Source: Clavaria fumosa
Taxonomy: Eukaryota; Basidiomycota; Agaricomycetes; Agaricales; Clavariaceae
Reading direction: 5' to 3'
DNA: 64,000 nt
Assembly (NCBI GenBank): GCA_951802425.1
Contig: OX637805.1
Coordinates: forward strand, 2,542,001 to 2,606,000
Numbering within the stretch: the first letter of the stretch is position 1; the number at the start of each line of letters is the position of its first letter. Below the pieces are notes generated by a model, which saw nothing but the letters and a program-made list of their open reading frames with translations, made no database searches and was not told the origin of the DNA. This document shows positions 1 through 9,153 of the stretch, one piece after another. The translations under genes were made by a program, and so were the position numbers.

Positions 1-370
1 AGCTGTAGTAGTTGGTGTTTCCTGAACGGAATCGATTTGAGCTTCCCCAACTTATGGCTCTGGCGTAATTCGTCATATATCTGCCGGTGGTCGTCAGTAG
101 GCCAGAAACTTGGAGCATTCGAACTGTGACCACGGATAGACGCACCGGTTTTATATGCTCAAGAGGGGTAGGTTGAAAAATCGACATAGTCAGTTATTCA
201 GTCGGATGTGAGATCCTGACTGTGACAATTCTGACACAGACCTTGCTTACGTGTTGTTTACAATTTGATATCCGCCTTCGTTTGTTACGAGTTGCACATG
301 TCGACCAAAACGAAGAAATGGTTTATATACCTCGAAGTAGCTGACATCGAGGATAATGTAGATACAGTGA
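1..370. other. Intergenic stretch, no gene recognised
   Basis: No open frame with recognisable protein character or credible splice pattern is visible on either strand. The right end is probably the 3' untranslated region of the minus-strand secreted-protein gene, whose stop codon lies at 371-373. CpG is frequent here, as in the rest of the gene island. Confidence 0.5.
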
Positions 371-1128
371 TCAAGGCCAAGTTAAAATATACGCTTTCAT
401 CCGACGCTCCCAACTGCATTTTTTAAGGCTATCTGCAACTTCTCCGTCACACTCGCGCTTTAAAGCATCACTAACACCTGCAATAATATCTTTCAGTGTT
501 TCCTTGACGTCCCTGGAGTGTCTTTCCAAATCTACTGCATGTAGGCTTCCCCTCGCGACTTTGACCATACGCTTGCTGGAGTGGGTGGCGTCCGCAAGGA
601 TATGATCTTCCAATGACTTGTAAGACGCGCTACCAGGTGCTACCAAGCTCTCTAGAAGCGTGCGCAAGCAATCGAACACAATGAACCGCAGCTTGGGGTA
701 AAAATGCACCAATGAGCCAGGTGTGCCGCAAACAACTGGACAGTCCGAGTTCGGGCAGCCCGGAGGTTCGATACCATTTCGCTGACATTTGCCGTGGAAG
801 TAGGATGGAAAGATCGCTTTCTCTAGAATAGGGTAGGCGGTTTTGTTGTATTCAATGAGCAATCGTTGAAAATAAGTGTTGACGGGATCCAGAGGTCGAG
901 ATTCAGGAGGGATGAGAGTGAGGATTTTGGCTGCCTAATTTTGTGACTAATTTGCAAGAGCAAACCAACGAAACAAGACATACTTACAACGGCCTCAAGC
1001 GCCTTATGAATCGGCGTATGATAATTGCGGAGGAAGGCATTGGTGATGCCGATGATGCACTCGCCCTCACAGGCGAAAACAGTGGCCGGCACTGCGTAAA
1101 GGGCAAGGAAAAGAGCGAAAAGGCGCAT
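371..1128 (-). CDS. Small secreted protein, two exons, function unknown
   Basis: Join of exon 1 (1128-988) and exon 2 (934-371), giving 234 aa. The 53-nt intron has a GTAAGT donor and a TTAG acceptor, phase 0. I chose the ATG at 1128 because it is followed at once by a signal peptide (MRLFALFLALYAVPATVFA) that ends just before a CEGEC motif; an upstream in-frame start at 1185 would put a Ser/Thr-rich stretch in front of it. The mature chain has a Cys-rich middle (GCPNSDCPVVCG) and an amphipathic Lys/Glu-rich C-terminal third with two further Cys. No transmembrane segment follows the signal peptide, so an extracellular or wall location is inferred. I do not recognise the family. Confidence 0.75.
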
Positions 1129-1536
1129 TAGATTATACTGTGAGGTAGAAGTGGTAGTAGTAGTGGTATAAGTCGCGCAGCCCAAAATCTAACTTCAACT
1201 TGAACATGGCTGGTCTCGACGTGAACACAGCAGAAGCCAAGCGCGACGAGCCACGTGATCCTCAAGTCACGCCACCTGACCTGGTGACAGACATGCGATA
1301 GCTCAGCGCTCAGCGCCCAAGGCCTGCTATCATCCTGTGTCGCAAACGTCCCGTCGCGCAAGATTTCAGCTCGGAAATTGTTTTGCGTGTGATGAAAAGG
1401 AATCAAGTGATGGACACAGGTGCCGTAACACTCTGCGGATCTGAGGCTCATCAGGTGGAACGGTCGTCAGACGGGAGCCCGGTGCGTCGAATCGTCGTTT
1501 TCCTTTCGCTGCTAAGCACTGAGCTCTTGTTTCAAG

Positions 1537-2868
1537 TTGCCCAAGGTTTACAAGGATGCACAGGCATTGTTCTCTGCGCTGCATGATACATTTTCTCTGT
1601 GTGTCCATGTGTGTTTTAGCGGATGCTACCATGTCGCAGACGACCCAGCAGTGAACAGCAAGGAGGTCAATCAGCTGGCAGCGAACGAGGTGTGGCGAGC
1701 AACGGGCTACCGATTCACGTTTGTCTCAGCGTTTTGTTATTTTCGTCTGTCAGATTTCACATATGTACTCCGCTCCCTCCAGCGTGCATGACCACCGCCC
1801 CATCAGAGGCGGCCACAGAACAAGACTCTGGTGCTGCCAAGACCAGGCACGAAAGAAACAGAAACAAAAACCTTCGAGCACGTCCCATTACCTGTTTGCG
1901 CTGCCTAAAAATAATACCAATAGCAACGGCGGCGACGGGGATATTGGCGGCAGCAGTGCGGGGGCGCATGCGGGCAGCGGAAGCTCGGGAGGGAAGCGTC
2001 AGTACAACTGCCGCAGCAGTTTGCGCATTTCGTGCGCACTCGTCGAGGACGCGCTGCCAATGCGCATGGTCACCATCCAGCTTGAACATCATGAGCGGCA
2101 TCGCACGTACGATTTCCTGGACGGCGCGTGCCCAACGCTACATGTTGGCAGGGGTCCCCCGCTCTCGGGCTCTAGTAGCCGGAAGCGCGCACGGCAGGAG
2201 GGTGGGGAGAGTCGAGTCGCGGCCGGTAGGAAGAGGGGGACAGGCATTGAAACGAATGCCGAGGCGCGACGGGCAAGTTTACAGCGGCCACCGCCCGATC
2301 GCTCCATCCGACCATCAGCGCAACCTGAGACCCCACGATATTCAGACGTCGCACCACTGAGAACGCCACTCATGTCTTCACCGCCGCGGCTGCCCCCGAC
2401 ACTGCCTGCTCTTCCTCCTTCATTGCCTCCCTCCCTTCCTCCCTCTCTCCCCCCTGCTCTCCCCCCCTCTCTCCCACCTCTTCTTCCCCCTCCTGTCCCA
2501 CCTCACCGTGGATCTGGCTCTATGGCAACTCAAAGCGTCCTTCCAACTTTACTACTCCCCCCTGGCAATCTCTCGATGGCTCCTTCTCCGCCAGGGGTGA
2601 CGCAACCCGATTTTACGGATCGTCTACAGGCGCACGTGCGAACGATACGTAATTTCTGCGAAGGGTTGGAATATCAGCTTCAATTTGGCGATCCCCGATT
2701 GCTGCAGGTCCTTGAGAGGGAAGGTGCGGGCTTTTTGGCGTTCGCGCGGAGATGCCTGCAGAGTGAGACTAATGATGTAAGGGTTATGGACTTATGAATG
2801 CTTTCCAAATGAGGGGGCGGTGATGCGTTTGTGAGATAAAGTCTCAGTACGGTATGGAAGGCGTGTAA
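1537..2868 (+). CDS. Zinc-finger protein with Pro-rich linker, 5' end unresolved
   Basis: The best model has an upstream exon ending at 1718, a 64-nt intron 1719-1782 (donor GTTTGT, acceptor CCAG, phase 2) and a large exon from 1783. The splice joins WRATGYRFT to HDHRPIRGGHRTRLWCC, giving the WxATGYRF...LWCCQD layout I know from fungal FAR1/WRKY-GCM1-like zinc fingers. The remaining candidate ligands follow: NCRSSLRISC and then EHHERH. After that come a basic stretch, a long Pro/Leu tract and a conserved-looking C-terminus (GLEYQLQFGDPRLLQVLEREG). The frame stays open to 2797, but a GTAAGG donor at 2777 and an acceptor at 2847 would give a tiny last exon ending at 2868. No ATG lies in the first exon frame, so at least one upstream exon is missing; an ATG at 1206 opens a short frame ending in TPPDL that could be it. 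DNA binding is inference. Confidence 0.5.
2383..2508 (+). repeat. Pyrimidine-rich (CCTCCCT-type) microsatellite inside coding exon
   Basis: An impure CCTCCCTCTCTCC-type tract lies inside the large exon of the zinc-finger gene. It encodes repeated PPSLPP units, a disordered proline-rich linker. The homopyrimidine strand is prone to length variation. Confidence 0.7.
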
Positions 2869-2980
2869 TTAGTTTTCAGCAGACTGTGTCACGAATTTTG
2901 TTTGTGTTCTGCTATTTCACGCCCGCACAGGGCTGCGGCCTCGCCATCGTATTCAAGTCTGACGTATTTACTATGGCGAC

Positions 2981-3761
2981 CTACAACTTGCCCAAGAGCA
3001 AATTCCGGATTATCTCGCGGCCCGCAATTCTGATAGTGTGATAGAAAGTGGGGATATCCAGGGTAGATGTGAGGACGTCGGCCAAGCCGAATGGCAACAT
3101 CAAGGGAATCCAGCCTAAGGTGTAGATAATTACACTACATTTGTCGGATCAGAGCAAACACCAACATACCTCTCGCATACTCCAACGCAAAACATCCTTC
3201 GTGCATTTTATACTGTTTTCCGGACCCTCTGGGGAGAAGATGCACTGTCCCAGCGGGGTAAATCTCCTTCTGGAGACTCTTGGAGGGATCGAACGCCCAT
3301 TGCTCGCCCACCAAGATATTAAAATAGTCGTCTGCAGTATGGAGGCCGGTGTGGCCCTCAGTACCCAAGGGCGTGCCGAAGATGATAAGGTATTCAGTAA
3401 TCGAAGCGTGGATAACGTACATGGCGCCCATAGCGCCGCCTGCGTTATTAAGGACCCATTCGGAGGAGTCGCTGTTGATGGAGAGCATGCGCGCGGGGTA
3501 GGTCGCGGTGAGGTTAGCGACGATGAACGGAATCATCTCGTGCACCGCGTCGGGCGAAGAGGCGCTAGCGATCGCGGCTTTGGAGAGTTCATGCAAAAAG
3601 GTGGGATTGAGAACGTAGAATCTCGCCTGCGATGGTCAGGTCGGTCAGTCAGAGCGTATATCGGTGAGCATACTACACACCCTGATGCTATCCAGCCATG
3701 CGGCGAGGACGACGAACATTAGAAGCGTCGCTGCTCTCCATACCTCTTTGCGGTGAATCAT
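2981..3761 (-). CDS. ERG2: C-8 sterol isomerase (delta8-delta7), ergosterol pathway
   Basis: Three exons, 3761-3681, 3626-3170 and 3114-2981, encode 223 aa, the usual ERG2 length. Introns are 54 nt (GTGTGT donor) and 55 nt (GTATGT donor), and phases match. The enzyme moves the sterol B-ring double bond from C8 to C7 in the endoplasmic reticulum during ergosterol synthesis and is homologous to the mammalian sigma-1 receptor. Evidence: an N-terminal hydrophobic anchor ([11 protein letters not shown]), then the ERG2/sigma-1 core with [49 protein letters not shown] and [17 protein letters not shown], and a C-terminal segment [17 protein letters not shown]. The start at 3761 precedes the anchor directly and leaves only 87 bp to the divergent SPC2 start. 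Confidence 0.96.
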
Positions 3762-3848
3762 TGAAAGCGCTGCTTAAAAAAACGCGTCTCAACCTTTGAC
3801 TGATTCCAAACATTGGCAAACAGCGGGATTGCCCACACACACCTTGCA
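3762..3848. promoter_or_regulatory. Shared divergent promoter ERG2 / SPC2
   Basis: Only 87 bp separate the ERG2 start (3761, minus) from the preferred SPC2 start (3849, plus), so both genes must be driven from this interval and the adjoining 5' ends. No clear TATA box is visible. Both products act in the endoplasmic reticulum membrane, so co-regulation is plausible but unproven. Confidence 0.55.
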
Positions 3849-4547
3849 ATGGCCCCCGAGGAAAGAGAGGAGATCAAAGTCAACAATGCCAACCTCACCG
3901 AACTCAAGCACGCTTGCGACGACTCCCTGAAACGAATTGCATCTGGCTTGTTCAAGCAAATACATCTGCACACAGACGTACGATTGGGTCTTGGTTGGGC
4001 AAGTGTTTTCGTAGCTGCTGGCACAGCTTTCTATGGATACAAAGTGGACTTTGAGATCTCAAAGCCTGTTGTGTGGGCGGGAGTGATTGGGTCCGTTTTT
4101 GTGCTGGCTGTTTGGGTGAATTCTCTGATGCACAATTTCCCAGTTATATCATCCTCGTGTCGCTACAAACCCTTTATGCATATTTCGTTGAAAAAGAAAC
4201 AATATTCGTTGGGAAACGCAAGACTGTCTCCAAGCGGGTACAGTGGACTCATACCGCCTTCGTGGACTACATTGCTCATGTGCCCGACTTGCCAGATCAT
4301 GACAGAACGTCTCACCATTTCCTCTCAAACCTTACCATCGACACCCAAAGCGCAACCACATTACCTCCTCTCACTCAGCTACCTGCGCTCCGCGAGCGGC
4401 GGTAAAACACTGCTTGCGCGTGGTAAGACCCAAGCTTCGAAGGAATACAACGCCTTTTTTGACGAGAACGGAGTGCTCGATCAGGAGGCCTTTGAGCGCT
4501 GGGCCCGCGGGCTTATCGAAAATGTGATGAAGGGCAAAGTTGACTAA
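3849..4547 (+). CDS. SPC2: Signal peptidase complex subunit 2 (SPC25 family)
   Basis: Three exons, 3849-4090, 4144-4237 and 4296-4547, encode 195 aa. Introns are 53 nt (GTCCGT donor) and 58 nt (GTACAG donor); the joins give GVIGYIILVSLQTLYAYF and TVSKRIMTERLTIS, both typical of the family. The protein is an accessory subunit of the microsomal signal peptidase. An N-terminal cytosolic helix (NLTELKHACDDSLKRI) is followed by two transmembrane segments (about residues 47-64 and 74-94) and a cytosolic domain with VEKETIFVGKR and EYNAFFDENGVLDQEAFERW. The frame is open upstream to 3813, but MAPEEREEIKVNN matches the usual N-terminus better. Transcribed divergently from ERG2. Confidence 0.93.
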   Translation: MAPEEREEIKVNNANLTELKHACDDSLKRIASGLFKQIHLHTDVRLGLGWASVFVAAGTAFYGYKVDFEISKPVVWAGVIGSVFVLAVWVNSLMHNFPVISSSCRYKPFMHISLKKKQYSLGNARLSPSGYSGLIPPSWTTLLMCPTCQIMTERLTISSQTLPSTPKAQPHYLLSLSYLRSASGGKTLLARGKTQASKEYNAFFDENGVLDQEAFERWARGLIENVMKGKVD

Positions 4548-4698
4548 CCCATGAAAATTCTGCTGGCGTCCGTTGCACGCCCTTCTTATTTTGTCGTTTT
4601 ACGCTATAATCCACCATCTGGTAACCAGTGTGTGATTACGCCACGCTGCTCAAAGTCTCACTGCTGCATTTGGCCACGGCGGTTCAAAACTACGCCTG

Positions 4699-6394
4699 AT
4701 GCCGCCACGACCCCCACAGCATATCGCTGTCCTCGGAGGCGGCATCACAGGTCTCACCGCTGCCTTCCATCTCACCCGTCGTTTTCCAACCGCGCGCGTT
4801 ACTCTCATCGAAAAGTCACGCACGCTCGGTGGCTGGGTACGCAGCGAGCGAGTATGTGTCGACCAAGCTACGAACACGACCGTCCTTCTTGAAGCGGGCC
4901 CAAGGACCCTGCGGCCCGGATCAAAAGGACTCACAGAGTTGGTGCGGCCGATCTTCGAATTGCGGCAAGGAAGCTGAGACAGACGTGCAAAAAGTGTAGA
5001 TAAATCTGCTCGGCCTGACCTCTCAGGTCGTGACGACGCCCAGACAAGCATCAGCTGCCAAGCGCAGGCATCTACACCTCCCACCCGACAGGGGGCTTGT
5101 TGAGCTGCCATCTTCACTGTTGGACCTGCTACGCCCCTCTCCACTCCGTGGTCTCCTCGTCCCAGCTGTCCTCCGTGACGCCATCCGCATCCCGCGACGC
5201 AGGAAACGCCAAAGCCCGTCTGATAAGGATAAAGAGACTGGCGATGAGAGCGTACACGCATTTCTGAGTCGTGCTTTTGGCGATGAGGTTGCGCGCGTGC
5301 TTGGGAGCAGCGTGGTACACGGGATCTACGCCGCGGACTCACGCCTAGTCAGTGTGCGCGCTGCGTTTGGGTCTGTCTGGCACGCAGCGGCGGATGTTGG
5401 ACGAGGGAGTGTCATTCGTGGGGTATTGTGGAGATCCAGCGGCACAAGTTACCACAAGACTGACGTCGAAGATATTGGCGATAACCCTTATCAACTTGGG
5501 GAGGTTGAAGAAGTTCTGAGAGACGCGGCTGTGTTTTCATTCAGGGATGGTGTGAGCGCCATTACTGAGGCCTTGGAGCGGTCTTTGAGAGGACGTGAGG
5601 GTGTGTCTATCCAGAGTAATGTTGAAGTTGCATCGTTTTGCTATAATCGCGACACAGAGATGTTCGAGGCGAGTCAGAATCTCAATACCAGCATCCAGTG
5701 TTCAACCTCCTGCTTAGCCGCTTACCAGAGTTTCTAGATCAGAACCAAAGAAGACGACCAGCTCTTCGCAACGCATGTCGTCTCTGCACTCCCTCTATCC
5801 ACGCTTTCATCCATTCTCCCCCGCTCTGAGCAGCCAATCCCGCACCTCAATGCCAACCCGAGCTCGAGTGTAACAGTCGTCAACCTCGTATTCCCCATGG
5901 CCTTGAGCTCACGCATACATCCTGATAGCTACGGCTACCTTGTACCCCGTCCACCAGCGGGCTATGCATCACACCACGGCCAAAACCAAGAAGTGGGTGA
6001 CAATGAGGGTTCCGGGATGCTGGGTTGTGTCTTCGACAGCTGCGCGATATCCGGGCAGGACACAGGCGTCCCACACGTGAAACTGACTGGAATGTTCGGC
6101 GGGCCTCATCCGCCATGCCCGCTATCCATTAGCGGCATTTTGCTGCGGTTGCAACACCAGTTGGCGCTGCCTGATCCGCTTCCTGTGCCGGTGGTACACC
6201 GTATGCACGAGCATCAAGAGTGCATACCCGTCCCCCTGGTGGGACATCTGAGCAGAGTGAAGGAAATGAGGAAAGCATTCGCTAGTGAGGCGTGGGGCTC
6301 GGGCCGCTTCGTTGTCGTCGGAGCTGGTGTCGATGGTGTGAGCGTGGAAGATTGCATTGTAAGTGGAAGACATGCAGGGGTTAGGTGGAGCTAG
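4699..6394 (+). CDS. HEM14: Protoporphyrinogen oxidase, heme biosynthesis
   Basis: Three exons, 4699-4941, 5000-5668 and 5738-6394, encode 522 aa. The enzyme oxidises protoporphyrinogen IX to protoporphyrin IX, the penultimate heme step, with FAD at the inner mitochondrial membrane. Evidence: an N-terminal FAD-binding loop (AVLGGGITGLTAAFHL, then EKSRTLGGWVRSE), the EAGPRTLRPGSKGLTEL segment, FLSRAFGDEVARVLGSSVVHGIYA in the middle and a C-terminal GAGVDGVSVEDCIVSGR FAD-contact motif. Intron 1 is 58 nt with a GTGCGG donor. Intron 2 (5669-5737, 69 nt) gives the expected frame (MFE joined to IRTKEDDQLF) only with a GC donor (GCGAGT) and a CTAG acceptor, so it is probably a GC-AG intron. No obvious long mitochondrial presequence precedes the FAD loop. 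Confidence 0.93.
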
Positions 6395-6589
6395 CGGTAC
6401 CACTTGCGTTCCTTTTTGCCATCATCACGGCAATGTTATTATAATTCACGCTTTTTTTTTGTTTTGCTGTGATTGAAAGGCATGAATAAATTCAAACAGT
6501 AAACGCCTAAAGCGTTTCGAACATTTCGCTGTTCTTACAGTAACTGACTTATAACACCCTCAAACACAGACACCCGACCAGCGACAACC

Positions 6590-7311
6590 ATGGCGCCCAC
6601 TAGCCCACCGTCCCCCGTTGTACTGGTGGCGGCTTTAGCCGGTGAAAGCGGTTCGAGCCAAAATGGCTACGTAAAATCAACGCGTTATATCTTTGGCTTC
6701 CTGATTTCGGTCGCGTGTTTGCTGATCTTCTTGTCTGGATTCGCCGTCGGGACGCGCAGAGCGTGGAGGAGAGGTATGCTTACTTTTGGCGACGAGGATG
6801 ACGCACAGGACGGCGAGGATCATGACGAGCGAATACCCGTCATGTGGGGAGACATCTGGATCGTCAAAGATGGCCAGCAAGGCAACGGTGTCGGTGATGT
6901 CTGGCAGACCATCCAAGTCAGTGTCCTCCCTCTTGCTAGTAGCATGTCCTCGGCGAAGCACTCACCATGCGACTGCTCGGAAAATGTCACCAGCCGCTAT
7001 CAGCGACGGCCATTCCTCACAGTTCCGGAAATCCGACTTCGTTGTCGCAACATTCCACTTCAACTTTCTCGCCCTCAACAGCATGGCCAATGCGCGCCAA
7101 CACAGACTCTACCGACCCCTCTCCAGCGCAGACCGGAACCGCGTCGCACAACGATACGACTGAGGCTCTCATGGTACAGCTCTCCATCGTAATCCTCACG
7201 CCGCAACGACGTAGCGAGCACAACATCGAGACGGCGCCCAGAGCTGCTACAACAATGTCTGTTATGGATTGCCATATGGGTATCATGGAAGCCTCGGTTG
7301 TGTCTGTCTAG
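6590..7311 (+). CDS. Single-pass membrane protein of unknown function
   Basis: Two exons, 6590-6916 and 6994-7311, joined across a 77-nt GT-AG intron (GTCAGT donor, CCAG acceptor, phase 0), give 214 aa. The N-terminal 30 residues are Pro/Ser-rich, followed by one strong hydrophobic segment (about residues 33-53, IFGFLISVACLLIFLSGFAV), a basic stop-transfer stretch (GTRRAWRRG) and an acidic stretch (DEDDAQDGEDHDE). The C-terminal half is Ser/Thr-rich and looks disordered. The start at 6590 is in a good context (ACCATGG). I do not recognise the family. The second exon is supported mainly by its open frame and phase, so the C-terminus is less certain. Confidence 0.6.
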
Positions 7312-7711
7312 TTCTCAGGACGCTCCGCCCACCGTCTGATACAGGGACCTTTCAATGCCATGCCTAATATGCAAACATGAATCAGGAGAGCTCTCCAGCA
7401 GGCAGACACAACACTCGCTGCGGACATTTATAGGCCTGACCAACAGCGCGACTGGAGTTGCCTCGTCCTTGTCCTGGCTGCAGAAGATGCATGTCTCGTC
7501 AACTGCTCCTGGACTTTGGTGCTCTGGCGGTCGAGATCTCCCGGAGCAACTAATGTTCTAAGTTGGACGAAGGGCCTCGAGGGCTATGGACAAGGCGCGA
7601 GAAAAGTACAATATCTTCTGAACATACAATATGGCCGTGCAATGCAACTCATGAAACGCAAAATTTGACGTCCAAAAAGTCGACCATGTATAAAATCAAG
7701 TGAATCATGGA
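7312..7711. other. Convergent intergenic region, no gene recognised
   Basis: This 400-bp interval lies between the ends of two convergent genes, the membrane protein (+) and the WW-domain protein (-), and should hold both 3' untranslated regions. A 68-codon plus-strand frame at 7355-7561 shows no coding character or homology that I recognise. Confidence 0.5.
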
Positions 7712-8740
7712 TCATCCGCCGTAGGAAACGCTCCACGAGTGGCCCGTGGAATCTGTTCCGCCAACATAGCCGAAGCCTTGGCCGTCGCGCCCTCCAAAGT
7801 TGCCACGACCATCACCCCACGACCCATAACCAGGCCTGCTCGCGGCCATGGCCTGCATCCTGAGATTTCCGATGGGGATGAAGCTTCCTTCTATTCCGTA
7901 TCTCCCATCCGCTTCTAGCCACCATCGCCCGGGGATCGGTGTCACGCCCATGCCTTGCAGCCGGAGCGCGTCGAGCGTGTGGATCTGTCGACCGTTGATA
8001 AACACACCTGTCGAAGAAGGGCCGGATGCGTCTGAGCGGAGAGGACCGCCAAGAGACAGGCCCATCGCGATTATACCCTGGCAGGGTCCATTTTCGTATC
8101 CCCACGCGCCACAGCGGTTATCGTACCTAGGGCAGCGATCTGAACACAGAACGGATTGGTATTTCAGCAGAGCGCGACGTTACCAGTATCGCCCTGGTGT
8201 GATGACGGCCCCCGTGGATTGCAGACGCAGTATGTCCTGCGCGTCCAGGCTGAGGCCGTTGACGAAAATAGCGCCGGAGGGCATGACAGGCGAGGTTGGC
8301 ATGGAAGGCATGGCGGGAGCTGTACCAGGCGGGGATACACTGGCGAAACCTGGCTGATACTGGCCACCCCTGTATCCCATGTGTCCCATTTGGCTCATCG
8401 TAGAATATTCGCCTACTGCGGGATGAGTTGTGGCCATGAAGGCTTGAGGGAAGAAAGAGGTAAGAGATTGTGGAGCGAATGGTGCCGAAAAATATTGGTA
8501 ACTGTGGGGTGCACTCTGGGGTGCAGTGGCTTGAGGTGCGGCAGCTTGAGGTGTGGCAGAGGGCGGAGTTGCTCGATAATCCTTTGGTGTCTCAGCGCTC
8601 ACAGGGTTCATGGCCTGGGGTGGATTCCAGGTTGTTTCTCCCGTCATTGCATTCCTGTAGAATGTCTTTCCGTCGGGTGTCGCAATACGTTCCCAAGCGG
8701 GTGGAAATTTGTTGGAATTTGATCCTGGATTGTGACTCAT
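7712..8740 (-). CDS. WW-domain protein with two copies of a VNGR/PGRYW motif
   Basis: Two exons, 8740-8184 and 8126-7712, joined across a 57-nt intron (GTAACG donor, CCTAG acceptor, phase 2), encode 323 aa. An N-terminal WW domain (about residues 12-41, PPAWERIATPDGKTFYRN to TTWNPP) should bind proline-rich peptides. A Gln/Ala/Pro-rich disordered linker follows. The C-terminal half contains two related segments: IFVNGLSLDAQDILRLQ...PGRYWYDNRCGAWGYENGP and VFINGRQIHTLDALRLQ...PGRWWLEADGRYGIEG. The splice falls inside the first copy, and the repeat supports the acceptor choice, because using the nearer CAG at 8140-8142 would create an in-frame TGA. The C-terminus is Gly-rich. Substrate and pathway are unknown. 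Confidence 0.8.
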
Positions 8741-9153
8741 TTCGACAACGTTAGCTAGGGGGCAACTCGGTCGTAACAGCGGCTGGGGGTAAGGAAAAGG
8801 CTGCGTGCGTCAGGCACCCGAGCGTTGGCACAGCATGCGCATTCGGCCTTGCCATCCAATCGCGCAGCCATTAATGTATTTGAATGTCTCGTTTTTGTGC
8901 ACAGCCCTCTCCGGAGTCGGCCTTGGCAATAATTGTCGTCTGCGAGGATTATGCAATATGGGTAATTTCGACGGAGTCAACTCACGTTCAGCTGTGAGGG
9001 AGGAAATTGAAATCAGAGGAACAAAAGGCCTGCGTCACGGCAGTCGCGGATCGTTGAATGCCGTCTAAGATGATTCACAAATGAACATTTTAAGCGTCCA
9101 AGCTATACGACGCACAAGATAAAAGCGTACAACTTGCTCATCACCATCATGAG
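8741..9153. other. Intergenic: WW-gene promoter and SRRM1-like 3' UTR
   Basis: Both flanking genes are on the minus strand, so this 413-bp interval carries the upstream region of the WW-domain gene (near 8741) and the 3' end of the SRRM1-like gene (near 9153). An 87-codon plus-strand frame at 8805-9068 has no recognisable features and is treated as chance. Confidence 0.5.
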
